In this document: positions 27,283 to 40,200 of the stretch, piece after piece
Layout of the letters: each line of letters starts with the position of its first letter
How positions within the stretch are numbered: position 1 is the stretch's first letter
Source: Paragonimus westermani
Taxonomy: Eukaryota > Platyhelminthes > Trematoda > Plagiorchiida > Troglotrematidae
Direction: 5' to 3'
DNA: 64,000 bases
Assembly (NCBI GenBank): GCA_008508345.1
Contig: QNGE01003329.1
Coordinates: forward strand, 23,295 to 87,294
Made by a program: the position numbers and the translations under genes
Notes under the pieces: generated by a model
The model's input: the letters and a program-made list of their open reading frames with translations, nothing else
Databases searched by the model: none
Told to the model about the DNA's origin: nothing

Positions 27283-30200
27283 TCCTGCTGCTCACAAGTG
27301 CTGTACTGAAGGCAGTCACTTAGGGACTTTCGCTTACAGCAAGGCCAGGTTGTGTTACAGTCTTGTCAGCAGGTAGATTGAGTATTCTACTTACTCCATT
27401 GTATAACCTCATAGTATGATAAACTCATTACTAAGAGTTCTCGCATTTCATCCTAGCCTCACAATGCCGCTTCTGGAGTTTAAATGTCAGCAACTGTAAG
27501 AGCAGGAACTAATTAAGAATTACACAAAAAAGGAAGTATGAGTATGGTGCTTTTTACCGAAAGGATCTAACTGAAAAGTTTACATGGAATGCAAACTGTG
27601 AGGTCAGGTGTGTTCAGTTCATAAGTAACATTACCAAAAGACAACCAATAAGGCTATGACATGTGAGATCGCTAGGACAAAAGGTGACCTGTTTTGTGTC
27701 GACTAAACGTGCTTATTGGAGGGGTGAAGCATATTCATAAGCTAAAATGTAAAGCATCATTTGCGTTGATAGGTCAGAAGTCATTGTTTGCTACCTACGT
27801 TATTATCACACAATTCCAGCGACAGTGAACGTACAATTAAACGAAAACAATACTTACTTTAGTGGAGTGTACAAATCAACCTGGATCATGAAGCACTTTT
27901 CCAGCGAAATACACCACAACCTTAATGCCATAGACATTTGTTTTTAGACTGTTAGAGTCGGCGTTTAACAACTGGTCATACATTCGAAATTTGTTCAGAT
28001 GTGAGTTGTGAATTTAACTGTGAACAGTAAGTGGCAGTGTGTAATTGGAATTGTGGTTTATGGCGGTGTCTGTTTAGCGATGAAAGATGCCGTGTTTGTT
28101 TGCCGTTTCGTATCATCCACTGGTGTGGTACATGCATCCTGGATAAACTTTCACAATGACTCATCCCCTCACTGTCTTATTGCAGTAGCCCAAAGTTACT
28201 CGGTTTTTTAAAGCAATGATCAACAAACAAAAGGTATAATTAGATGCGAAAGATGATTTGGCAAACTATCCGTTTTCAATTTTGCGTCATTGTTGTCAGA
28301 CCAACGAAGTCGAAAGCAGTTCGTCACGTAACTATGTCGAACTGTTTTGAATTGGAGTAGAGCGGGGTAATCAACCTGACCTCCGAATACAGCAGGTGGA
28401 TAAAACAGGACCGCGATAACGCCATAGCCTGGATAAATGTAAAGTGAGCTCAAAACTGTGAATTGTACGACCGGACTATGATCGCTTACGGGGTGGTCAG
28501 AATTCAGAACTTGACACATTTCAATTGACAGTTGGGTAGATGATGAATGGACTGGAAAGCCAGTAAGGTGAGCTTCGGTAGGTTGGGTCATCGAGGTGCG
28601 TCCGAAATGCACTCTAGCTCGTCTTCATCTCGTAAGTTTTGCGACGGACTCTTTCTGTAGAAGTGTAGGAAACGGTCGGCACATGGGTCACGCATTCAAG
28701 CAATGTGTCTACAAGTCGTTTGCAAGCTACTCGTTGAATATGAACGAGATTAGCGGTGGTAATGCACTACAGGTATGCGCAATCGCACTACTCCCCGTAC
28801 GGGTGACTAGTTCAGCCAGAATCTGGTTCATTGTGTCAGTAAAACCGGTCGGTTTTTGAAAAATTCAACTCCACTAAACCTGTCAGAAAGAAACTCTATA
28901 TAATACAAGAAGACTGGCATAGCTGTATCTGTAGTGTTGGTAGTTCATCTAATGAAGTGTGTTGTGCTATAGCGTTCAAAATTGCCTCGGTCATATGGGC
29001 AAGCAGCAATGTCTTTGTAGCTTGCATACATTCCCGTTTACTTATCTTGCGCAAATGTGTATGCCTTTGGAAAGTAATATACGAATTCAGTTTCGTGGCG
29101 ACATTCCTTACTGATAACACGTTAAAAATGGGTTTGCAGAAGGTATATGAATGCCATTATCCGCTACAAAGTTTTGGTTTCATGCCTACTTTTGTCTGAA
29201 ATACACTTCCGACCACTGCTATGGTGGTCGTTAAATATTGACAGAGAAACAGGTGAACAAGCCCAAGGCCATTTATACGTGTAACTGCATTAGGTCATAC
29301 AACAAAAGTATTCAACGCGTCACATTATATCTTTCCTATATATGCCAGGTCACTTGCAGCCGTAGAGCCATTCATGTGGGTGGACCCAAATGAAACTTTT
29401 TTCAATGTAGGTTTCTGATGGTTGGGAACGTTTACAACCCAAATGCCAAGCTCGGCGAACATATCAATACCAGAAGCTTTTGTCGATAATGTGGATAAAC
29501 ATGTCACTGAAGCACGTCAAGCATATAATCTCAACATATAGCAATAAGCTTGCTTTCAACGATTGCTTGTGTGTCCAGTTAACATGCACAAACAACAGAT
29601 TTTTTCAGTCTGGTACCCAACAAGGTTGTTCATTTATTATGAAAGGTCGCGCTGATCACAGAACGCCAACCTGCCTCGCTAATTTAAACTGTTTTGTTCG
29701 CGGAACATTTAATTGTTGTGGAACCAATAAATTGATTTCAAAAAATTGTCGTGTTCGTCTGTAATTCTCTGCTGCATCGTATTTAGTTATCTGGGTGCGA
29801 ATATGTGAGTGACGGGCCCCTCAAATTGTTTCCTCTAATTGCGTTGATAGGATGGGTAATATCGCTTATATTTTTAAAAGGCAACTTTTGCTCCTCTTCA
29901 TCAAAATGCTTAAGCAAATTGAAGAATATTTGCTTCCAGTTGCGAGTTTACAGGTGTAGCATTTGGGCTTCGCCTACTGTGATGCTATTGGTACGATCAT
30001 CACTACACGGGTTTCATAATCACGTGGGCCGGAGTGCGACCTCCAGTTTCGACGAAGCTACGCTGCAATAATTGACTCCGTCAAAAAACAATATGAACTG
30101 TGACGATTTCACTTGAGATGGCTCACCAGTAAAAGTATTCTGATGAACTGTAAGTGTTGTTGAACTTATAGCGAATTCCACAATTCACATTTATTCACAC

Positions 30201-30653
30201 TTAATATGTAATATTCCATAAGATGTAATCACACGTGTATCTATGAAATATATGAAACCATGTTATCTATCAGGCTGTTCATGTGGATTGTGCGGATTCT
30301 GTAATTGATAAATGTGCTGTGTATTCTTGGAAAATTGACCCTAGTAAGAATTTATAATACAATGTCGCCGATTTTAGGTTTGACGCAAGTGGAAGCGTTC
30401 TAGACCCAGTTGACGTTTCGAAACCAAAGGAAGACCAGAAGCTTGAGCCGTAGATGCGGAATATTTGGGTGGACTGTGTGAAGTTTGAGAGTAACAGTTA
30501 CATTTAAAGGCATTCACTCCAGGTAGTTCACGTAAGAATTGAGATGAGCAGTCTGTTTCACCATTTCTACTCCGACAATAAACACCGCCCACGCTTGGTC
30601 AAGGTTTTAGCAGTCATATGAGTTTATTGGTTGGCCTACTTCGAAAGGAAGCA

Positions 30654-30770
30654 CTAGACTGGAGTTTCGTTCGTATTAGGGCCCATCAGCGGCGCATATG
30701 TTTGTCCGGATTGGAGTTCGCACTCTGACATCCACACCTGTGAGACCAGCGTTTTAACCACAATGCAAGC
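30654..30770 (-). repeat. tRNA-derived SINE-like repeat
   Basis: The minus strand reads GCATTGTGGTTAAAACGCTG, then GAGTGCGAACTCCAATCCGG (box-B-like), ACAAACATATGCGCCGCTGA, TGGGCCCTAAT and GAACGAAACTC. Head, box B, ATATGC block and terminal GAAACTC block of the family are all present in order. Confidence 0.6.
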
Positions 30771-32106
30771 AACTTCACGATTAGCACGACTGAATAATTA
30801 GTTCCAAACTTTCAACCAAAACGTTGTTTAAATGGTGTTCACCTTATCCGATCATTTCCAGAAGAGAGTGAGTAGAAACATTTTGGTCTATCAAGTGTGG
30901 ATGGTATTTAATTTTTAAACAACCTAAATATCCGAACCTTCACTACTTCTAATCTTTTTTATTCGGATGGTCATATGTCTTGTATACACTGTCTACAGCG
31001 AGCTGGCGTGGATCGGGGAGTATAAGCCTTTAACAAGCATTTGTCTTTTAGCAAGTTGCACATCTTATCAATCGCTTCAGAGTAGGGAGGAGAGAAGTTA
31101 CAGAAAGAAAGTCAGCAAGCAGCAGGTTGCTTATATTCCTGTCCTTGTAAAGCAAAATAGATGCCACGAACTGTCAGTGGTATGAACAGAAAAGGATGAT
31201 TAGCATGCTCACAGTTTACATAAGTGGATAAGTAATCATTACCAGTCGAATAAAATTTGCCGGATGAATTAAAGTCATTTCTAGTTATATGGTGTAGAGT
31301 GCATAATGGGAGGAGTTGTTGAGTGCTACAACACAATGTTGGTTTAAATCCACGTGCATTATATGGTGAAAACCAATGTACTCAAGAAGTCTTTGAGTAA
31401 CCTTACTCAATCTGCTTTACTGCGAATTATATTGGAAGCACAGTGATTCACTTAACTGAACGGTTGAAGAAACCTCACGCACAGTAGATTAGACGTGCAA
31501 TCGACAACTGTTGACCGAGACACTGTAGTCGTGGAGCACTTTATGAACACCAGACTGTTTGGAATCCACTCAACATATAAAACAATCATGATTGAGATAG
31601 CCCTGTTGAGGTGAAATATAATTTTTTTATGTTGTTCTACAAAATTTACCAGAGCTCTTCCGCATTCTTCCTTATTGAACACTCATCCTATCTTTACAAA
31701 GCTAACATTGATAGAATGTCATAACGACGCGAATGATGGACGAGATGCAGTTAATTACTTTCTTGTTGTCAAATATAGATGTTTTTCAGGTTTTACTGGA
31801 TAGTTGTCATGGGCCTTTATAACTTAAATGACTTGATAGGGGTTCAAGCGACAACACGTTGATCAACTCAGTTTAACTCAAATCTTTAACTTATAATCGA
31901 AAATCTGACTGCTTTATATAACGGCATCTCTCCCGTTGATTCACGACTTAGTTAAAAGAATTATCCTGCGTGATTTAATGAATATCTTGTAAATTTCACT
32001 GTAGGTCTGTTTCTGTTTGTGTGCTCACTGCTTTGATTACGTAGCGTGTAAGATTAGTGTTTTCCAACTGTCTTGTTTGCTTAAAAAGCTCCAGTTTTTC
32101 CAGTTT

Positions 32107-32115
32107 TCTTACCTG
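32107..32115 (-). promoter_or_regulatory. Candidate 5' splice donor downstream of the neuropeptide stop codon
   Basis: The minus strand reads CAG|GTAAGA, a full match to the metazoan donor consensus, about 230 nt after the neuropeptide stop codon. It could mark a 3'-UTR intron, belong to another transcript, or be chance. No canonical AATAAA lies between the stop and this site on the minus strand. An ATTAAA occurs further down, at 31979-31974. Confidence 0.2.
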
Positions 32116-32338
32116 TTTAGATAAAACGTTATCCCACTTCATGCTTACAAGAATGAAAATATGCAGGTCCACGTTGATACCGCATTTGACCCTGTTTGAA
32201 AATAATGAAACCAATGTAATCAACACTGAATTGTGTTATTCAGCCCTTTGCGTAGTAGGCAAACTGCACACTGTTGAAGGATATCAATGTATGTGATAGA
32301 GAGGTAATTACAGAGTGAAAACTCCAAATTTCTGAGGT

Positions 32339-32584
32339 TCATCGTCGTCCCCATGGTAAATCATGATAGGCCATTCGTTTGTAATATTGGCCACGTGGAT
32401 GAAATTCTTCGTCCCTTGATTTATCGAAGAACCGGACGTAGTCGTCGGGGATTGAGCGCTTTCCCCAGGGTAGATCTAAATAAGCACCACGCTTCTCGTC
32501 ATTCTGTTCGTACAAGTGGGCTGCCGAAGAGGCACTAATGGCCAGACATAAGGTCAATACAGCGGTCAGAAAAATTCGGGTCAT
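32339..32584 (-). CDS. Amidated neuropeptide prepropeptide (two DLPW-amide peptides)
   Basis: An intact 81-residue frame runs from ATG to TGA. Residues 1-21 look like a signal peptide: T2-R3, a hydrophobic core at residues 4-16, then S-A-S-S-A with likely cleavage after A21 or A22. The rest divides at dibasic sites: a short acidic spacer (to E30), KR 31-32, GAYLDLPWG (33-41), KR 42-43, a spacer of about 25 residues (44-68), KR 69-70, MAYHDLPWG (71-79), RR 80-81, then stop. Known prohormone processing (dibasic cleavage, removal of K/R, conversion of the terminal Gly to an amide) predicts GAYLDLPW-NH2 and MAYHDLPW-NH2. Two near-identical peptides in one precursor with perfect Gly-Lys-Arg/Gly-Arg-Arg sites are very unlikely by chance. 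Flatworm precursors of this size and plan are known, including ones with Trp-amide peptides; the exact family name is not asserted. The receptor would be expected to be a GPCR (inference). The coding part fits one exon. Confidence 0.87.
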   Translation of the reverse strand: MTRIFLTAVLTLCLAISASSAAHLYEQNDEKRGAYLDLPWGKRSIPDDYVRFFDKSRDEEFHPRGQYYKRMAYHDLPWGRR

Positions 32585-32588
32585 AACG

Positions 32589-32613
32589 CTACAAAAAAAA
32601 CATGAGAAAAAAG
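32589..32613 (-). promoter_or_regulatory. 3' splice site just upstream of the neuropeptide ATG
   Basis: Read on the minus strand, a pyrimidine-rich stretch (TTTTTTCTC, then an ATG-containing break, then eight T's) ends in GTAG at 32592-32589. The exon would begin CGTT-ATG, so the start codon lies only 4 nt inside it. This fits either a 5'-UTR intron or a spliced-leader trans-splice acceptor, both known in flatworms. No upstream exon could be identified. Confidence 0.55.
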
Positions 32614-35000
32614 TTTACGATGCCCGAAAGGACATTTGTGTACCTATTGAAGGTAAAATGATGGTCAGTTTAGCCATTGCCGTGTATAAGACAGTAGTCA
32701 GTTATACTTAGAACGTTAGCAATTGAGTATTTTCTCGTTCAGATCATTTGATGCAGTGTCGGCGAATATCTGTCGAACTACTCGCAGCTCAGTAAATGAG
32801 ATCGATTACCCTACCCTTTGAGGAATCCCGCTATAAGTGCACAGACATCTTTTGAAACAAACCTATGGTTGGCAGTTAAGTTTATTTTGTGGGAACAAAT
32901 GGCCAATTGTTAGATCACTTCGGCGTTAGTCGAATTTGGATTATTTGTTAAAAAATTAGTAGTAGCTAATTAGATCAGAATTCACAAACTACTCTGTTTA
33001 ATAAAAGGTCTATTCGGAAATGTTAGTGTAGAAAAAATTTGATCCTTCCAGATGAATTCTTAGTCGTGCCAAAACCTTAGTCATTCAACAAATAATGCAC
33101 TGATTTGATCTCATCCGGATAGATAAAGCACCATGGTTGATCAATGCATTAGGAGGTGATCAGAGGTGATTATGACAGTTTATTGTTGACCAACGTCAAT
33201 AACTACCCCAATGGTGCGACAAAACTTGATCGCCGAGAAAAACAACGTGAACAAAATGACAAGGAGCCATCAGCATTGGTACGTACTAAAACGTTGTCTA
33301 TAGAACTGATATTTTGATGTTACAAAGAACCCAATGAACTGCCCATCATGAGAATCGGGCTGAAGTTATTATTGAACAGAGGTTGCCAGTACAGGTGCAG
33401 AATATCTGCCGTCGATTGAAACGGAATGTATCAGTTGATTCCAGGCTGCACACTAAATGGCAATTTCTATATAAATGCGAATAACGTCAGTTATTTTACT
33501 ACACAGTTGAGCGAATTGTACCAACATGAGTTAGTGAACAAACCGCAACTTTAGAATGAGTGAAGACGCTTTGTAGGAGATGAAAACAAGATTTTGGCGT
33601 GCCACAAAGTGGAGTAATCCGTAAACATAAGGTACAAAATAAGTCAAAACAATGGAAAGTCATCTAAGCTACGATTATTAAGATAATCCAGTTCACACTC
33701 GCCTGATCCGCTTGTAAACATCTACCAGTGAACTGAAAGTCACCCCGAAACTAATTTTCACCGGATGTCACTCAGCTGCTGGCTTTTGTCATACATCTGT
33801 TGACTCGTTGCTTCAGCCTGCTTCACAATTCAAACTGAAATCTAGCATGATAACAGCTACCTGGTGTTAACAAACGTATTTAAAATCGCACATTCTAGTT
33901 CTATTGAACTATCCTGGGAATGTCATGACGGCAAACAGCTTGACGAATGGGTCATGGATATATACTATTATGTTACTGTACTATTATATAGTCAGATTTT
34001 CTCTTACTCTCTCAATTACAGAACACTGACCTACGATAACCTGCCGTTTCAATTACTTGCAACACTGTTAAAAAATTTCACTAAATGTTATTCTAAACTA
34101 CACCTCCGGAGATTTGCAGTAATTTTTTGGGTAACTTTTCTAACTCTCAGTAAGCAACAGTTCGTCACTGAACTAACTGTCAGTCCATTCTTTTGAATTA
34201 AAATAACACTTTCTGTGTAATGTCCAACTTGCACAACCGAAACGACGGCTCATATTTCTGGACCTTATCTGAAACGTTTTACCCCGTAATTCGAGTGACA
34301 CGTGATGCTAAAATTGAGTGACCAACTGTCTAGAGTTTCTACTTCAGAAAAATGGGGACTAAAAATTGGACCAATGGAATGAGTTCAAGTAATTCTCAAG
34401 TACTCTCAGATTTATTCTCCCCTGCGTTGTCCTTGTTAGTCTGGTTTCAACAGGCACAAGGAATCGAAGACGATACTCTGAAAAGCGGTTTATCTGTCTT
34501 TTCAACCACTAAATAGAGCCCATGAGGAACTATCCGGCTTTCTCTATTGATAAATGTTTTCATGGGCAACTAGTGATATTGAAGCACTTTTCAAGCTATT
34601 GTCTTCAGTTTACTCAAGATAAGTAACAAGCAAACAAGAGTGGGGTGTTTTGATAAGTGCAACAGAAGCAGAAAATGCCATTTGAAATCGTGACAAGCCA
34701 AAACGTGAAAATGAGTTTACTGTACTTGTTGTCATTCATCGGGTCGTGCTGTCTCTGTTGGGATGTTAAGTATGTGACTGCAAACAGAGGCATGTCACAA
34801 TCCATGTAACGTGAGTGACGACAGTAGTTAGAGTGTTTCTCGAAGGTGAAAAGTTTTCCTGATGGCAGGGGCTCAGAAGTATTGCCCTTAGTTTCATATC
34901 CTGATCGCAATAGTGAGTATCCTTATCTCAACCACGATTGAGAGTCCAGACACGCCGAAGAAGTTGAGAGCTCACGAATGGTAACTCGGTCGTACCTAAT

Positions 35001-35130
35001 GTGAGGTCAAGAGCGTAGTGGTTAACACAGTTGCCTCTTGGAAGCGTGACCGGAGTTTCAGTCAGCAAGGACAAGTTTCAGCGAGGACGTGCATAAATAA
35101 CGAGCTCTAACAAAAGCGAATCTTGAGTTT
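35001..35130 (+). repeat. tRNA-derived SINE-like repeat, near full length
   Basis: The plus strand reads GTGAGGTCAAGAGCGTAGTG, GTTAACACAGTTGCCTCTTG, GACCGGAGTTTCAGTC, GACGTGCATAAATAACGAGC, TCTAACAAAAGCGAATC and TTGAGTTT. It aligns block by block with the reverse complement of 46892-47013. The A-box-like TAGTGGTTAACAC segment is well preserved and the box B is mutated. Confidence 0.72.
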
Positions 35131-37169
35131 AACTTTTTTCTGGGAAATGCTGTGTGAGTAGTCTACCTGAATGCCATATACGTGATCATTTTTATGATGA
35201 TCAAGCCGAAATCAGTCTAATCCTGGGTTACGCATCGGTACGCTGTTTGTAGTGACTGACTTTCTGTACACGACGTACTGAAACCAATTTGCAAACTTCT
35301 GTTCGTCTTTTCACCTTTTTGGTATCACCCATCGAGTTAACTCTAGCGGTATCATCCGCTACGACACAGAGGGTATTATAACAGATGGTTACTCTTCAAA
35401 CTGATCAGGTCTGACTGCGTCCTTTATTGAAGTTCGGAAAGTGACGTACATTTGCCATTAACGCACCTGGGGGTACAATAATGAATCGAATAAGCTCCGC
35501 CGGACACCGTGCATGTCACCAGTAAATATTTGTTATCACCTATATTTGCCATAACTTTTAACCAATGCCGATCCGAATTTGATTATAAGGTAACTAGCCT
35601 CGTCTCAAAGTAGATCACAGCTTTTTGTGTTTGCAAACAGTAACAAAAATTGACGGAGCGTTCCAGACTCAGTGATGATCAGAATATTGGGATCTAAGTT
35701 ACCTTCAGTGAGTAATGAGAGCATACGTCAGTAAAACGTGGTCATGCTATCGAAACAAGCTCCGCCTCATGATCAAATGAATTTACCGCAAGCCGACAAT
35801 TCATTGCCGAACACGCACAAGGAATGCACATACTGAAACTGTATTACAAAACTATACACCAAGGTAAAATACTGACAGACTCCAAATGCTGGTATCGTCT
35901 AGTGTATTTTGTATCTCTTAACATCTGGACGGAAATGAAATAAATCTTCCAGTGATAAAAATTTTCACGCATTCTTTTTCAGTTGTATTTTACTCGGGTG
36001 GCTATTTACTCTAAATCACACTAAATAAGACAAAAGATACAAAATTCGGAACTCACGTATGTTAGCTCTTAAACTGGTCGGTGACCTGCGACTCGGACTA
36101 GTGGTTTTGCTTTTATACGTAGCAAATGGGGTAAGTTTAATTACAAAAGCTTCCTCATTTGTGTGACTGCTCCACCCATGCTCTCTTTTGCTGCTACAAC
36201 CTGTGATACTTTTTCCCTCACCATCCCTACTCCCTATACGTCCGATGTTCTGACCCACCTGAGAAATGTTGCCGTGTTAGTGTCGTGCGCCAACAGAAAG
36301 GAATCATACCTACCTGGCTTGCCTAACCTTTCAGAAGTAAAACTGCACAGAGGTGGGCAAGTGTGCGCAAGTAGACAAATGTACATAGAATGCGTGGGTG
36401 ACTGAAACTGAGATCTTGCTTCAGAGTGAAATGACCAACCCCATTTCCGCGGCTGGATCTAGGAACACATTCCCGACAAGTACCGGTCAAAAGAACAAGT
36501 GTATCAGAGGAATCACATGTAAAACCACGCAGGCTTGCCGCAACTTCAACAGTTAATGAGAGTTAATTTACCATATTTCTCAATGTATGCACTCATTCTG
36601 AGTGCTGTACAAAAATTCACATTCGTAGCAAACCATACGTGATTGATTTACTAATAATATGTCGGCAGTATATTTCAAAAGTAGTTTAGTATGTCAAAGG
36701 AAGAAATACACCCTTCACCCAGTGCTCCGTGTAATTCCTTGTAATGTCTAATTTGTAATCTCCAAGTTATATGAACAGCATCTCGTTTGGAGTGAATATC
36801 AACAAAAGTCTTCATCTTCATAACATATTTTGTAACTGGATGAATAAACTCGGAGCACTCTCAAGATTTTCAAATTTGCCCTCACTACCAATATTTTTTC
36901 AAAGCTATATTGGAGCACATAGTCTTTAATTAGTAATTTTTTTCATTATCGTTCCTTAATATGCCTGTAAATTTTTGTACCGTTCTACTTCGTCTTTTTT
37001 GCTGTATTTAAAGCACAGACTGTTTTCTCAGCAAACCGTTCAATTGGGACAAATGTATAACTACGATTAAGGCAAGGTAATTTTAGGATTGCCTATTCCG
37101 TTTCGAAATCATGTCATCCCTATTAAACATACAAAGGTGGTCGTTGTTTATTGTTTTCCGACTGGTAGG

Positions 37170-37225
37170 CTGACGGTTGCGCAGTGGTACATTAGACTCA
37201 GTTGCTCTTTAAATGTGACTCTGAA
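37170..37225 (+). repeat. Possible head fragment of the SINE-like family
   Basis: TTGCGCAGTGGTACATTAGA followed by CTCAGTTGCTCTTTAAATG resembles the family head (GTGCAGTGGTTAACACGGTT, then GCCTCTTG). No box B or tail is readable, so this may be chance or a truncated copy. Confidence 0.3.
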
Positions 37226-40200
37226 GAACCACCTGTGATGCAGTGGCCGCTTGGAGGGGTATTTGACAGTAATATAGGTGACATCAGTGTCAGTAAAATT
37301 TTCAATTTTTCTCACTTGGCATTACATATAACATGTATAAAATTGTGGAAAATCGACTATATATGCGTCCTGGAAAGTCCGTCTGGAAACTGATCAAAGT
37401 TAATGAAGCGTTAACATACCAACAGGTAATAGGTTATGTACGTTTTCCGATCAGAGTTTTGGTTGTTTAATACAGTTAACAAATGAAGAATTGTGTCGCA
37501 ATTTGGGGTGGCAAACAAGCCAACACAATTATTCTATAACAATCAGTGGGTCAACTTCCGAAAATTGAGAGAAAAACTGATCGAAAAAGCAGTGATGCTC
37601 GCATTACATCATTAATCACTGCTCTATGCTTAAAAATACTTCTTAGAAACAAGCATATAGGCTTGCAGACCGCAGTTTTCCACATATCCAGTTCTAATGC
37701 GCTAACGAAATTTTGTTCATGCACGCAAATTTCACTTGTAAAATGACCGAACGGAACGTTTGTCACAAAATAATAACCTCAGTAAAAGATGGTTACAAGA
37801 AGGTACAAATCAAGTACATATCGTTAGTTACATGAATCTTTCAGTACTCATTCCGTTTCGTTCTTATCGAGTCGGTTCCATTCAGAACTACAATATAACC
37901 TATCAAAAACTACTTCCTTGGGGTTGAGTGACAATCACACGCATTTATATTTATGTTCATTGGACTGAGATACCGCTTCAATGGTTAAATGTGGACAACC
38001 AGCACGACCGGCAAACATCTCCGGTTACAATGGAGTGGCTTCCCTTTTCTGGATTGAAATTAATCCGGGTTTGCTACTATTAAAAAGTGGCTCTGACGTT
38101 TTAAGTAAACTAGCAAGCCGAATTTTTCACTATTGGATATTTGACGTCATGTGAGGCGGAAGATCAAACCACTCGGTAAGGTGTAATGTAACAAAAACGT
38201 CTTAGTTCCGAAAGGTCGTTTATGGATTACCGACAAAAACCAATGTATATCTGCTGTTACGTTCTTCACTTGTACACCCAATCTAATACTCTTCATGCAA
38301 TGACTATGGATGCTTTTTATTCAGATGATCTGTTGACGACGAGCACTGGGCTGAAGTTTTTGTAAGAACTACAGTCACTGATTTGGATGATACGGATTTA
38401 TGGCACTACTGATTTTACAGTGACTTTCATCCGGTAAGTGGTTCACAATATTTCAATTGCACCCCTACTATCGGTGACTTTGAAACGATGCAAACGTATT
38501 TCAAAAAAGTTTGGCCAGCTATTTTAGACTAATGTTAGGTGCCTTTTACGACGCATCCAAAATAAAACCAGAATAGGAACTGAATTTAAGCCATAAAGAT
38601 AAAAATGTCAATTACTTTGAGGTGTTACAGCACTTTGAATTGAATGATGAATGGGGCGACAAGGTATGTCGTGTTGTCACACATTAACAGTCGAAATTGG
38701 ATGTGGAATAAACTTTCCGTCAAATTCTTTAATGCTTATTTTGTGTTTCGGCTAATGCCAGATTCCTGTAACTATCAGATAGTAAACCACGTTACATTGA
38801 TTGGAACTGTGCCTATCAGCTATTGTACTCCGTTGTTCTACAGACGAAACTCTGCAGTTAATCTACCTAACAGGTTTCTACATACCTGATAATAGTGACC
38901 GAACACGAGTGTTCGTGCATTCGACACTTTACAAATCATAAGGAACATTGGCGAGTTCGCACAAGTCCTGTCTGATACCAGTCCATTCATTACAAATTTA
39001 AGTAAGTTCTACACAAACGAACACACTTGATGCCAGCACACACGTTGCTCGCTGTAAAGTGTATAGCGACATCATATCCTGTGCTCCCAAAAATTGATAT
39101 TCTCAGTTGCTGTGATTCTTGGACAATCTGCTGTCTTTTTCAATCTGCACAAATGTATTTTGCAAGACGCATGGTGACATGTCATTTATAAAGAGGACAA
39201 AAACAGCAGTTTTCGAAAGAAGGTGGGTGCATAAATTGCCAGATGTACAATTAAGCGCCTTGAGTTTATATAACTAGGAAGAGTACAGTAAGTTTTACTT
39301 CTCTGTGTTCAAAAATTCCGATTTGCCTCCCCGGGTTGGTTCAGTGAGGAAGCAATAAAGGTGGTTTTTTCATGACAGCATAGCAAGCAATATCTATGTG
39401 GAATCCAAAAATAATTTGTTTCGACAAAATGCTCACATTCCCTTTGAAACAGCCGACTAAGTGACTTCATTCTTTAACTTAGCAACAGACTCCAATTTCT
39501 TGACATTACTCAAATGAACATTCCACTGAGTGAATTTTATTCGAAAACCTCTAGAAGTACTTCACCTCTCTGCACACACGAAATAAAGCATATCTTCTAT
39601 CCAGTAAACATTAGAGTAGACAGCCGTGCCTCGTACAATCGAAACGTACTAGTTTGGTTTGCATACCTTAGAAGGCAGTGTGTAGTATACATATCCTGGA
39701 TAACCAACAACATTAAACACATTAAGTAGATATTATGTTCACCAATATCAATGGGGCGCAGTGCTCAAATAGCCTTACCAGTCAACTCCGTCAGCCCAAG
39801 GTTAAAGGCAGCCTACTTGCATGACCTAACAGACAATTTGCATACTGGATGGTGAACAATCATTTCACTGCAAACGAACGTAACCAGCTCGAAGTGCTCG
39901 GTAAATGGTTGTGAGGTTAACTAGACGCAAGCATGAGGTCAGCCGCCTGTCGACTGATTCACAAAACGTCTACCATAAACCAAACTAGAATTAGCTGATT
40001 ATGTAACCTCTTTTAAGTTATTTTCATAACCGTTTTCCCGAACTACATTAAAAATTAGGATGTTGTCTTTAAAAAACATAACTGTACCTCGATGAAAGCC
40101 CCAACCCTCAGGTCCATTTACAAGGTACTGTTAGATGAAGTGGTCAAAATTATGAAACGAAACAAATGTACTATCCAATTCTGTCACGAGATTGAAGTCT

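Larger units (their letters stand above)
24631..32338. other. No gene recognised apart from repeats
   Basis: Holds the SINE-like copies at 27.2 and 30.7 kb and a GGTTGGCT repeat. The frames around 25.6-26.1 kb and 28.2-28.6 kb were read and match nothing known to me. Part of 32.1-32.34 kb may be 3' UTR of the neuropeptide gene. Confidence 0.55.

Noticed and set aside
28220..28612. A 130-codon open stretch on the minus strand
   Set aside because: No family, signal peptide or conserved block was recognised.
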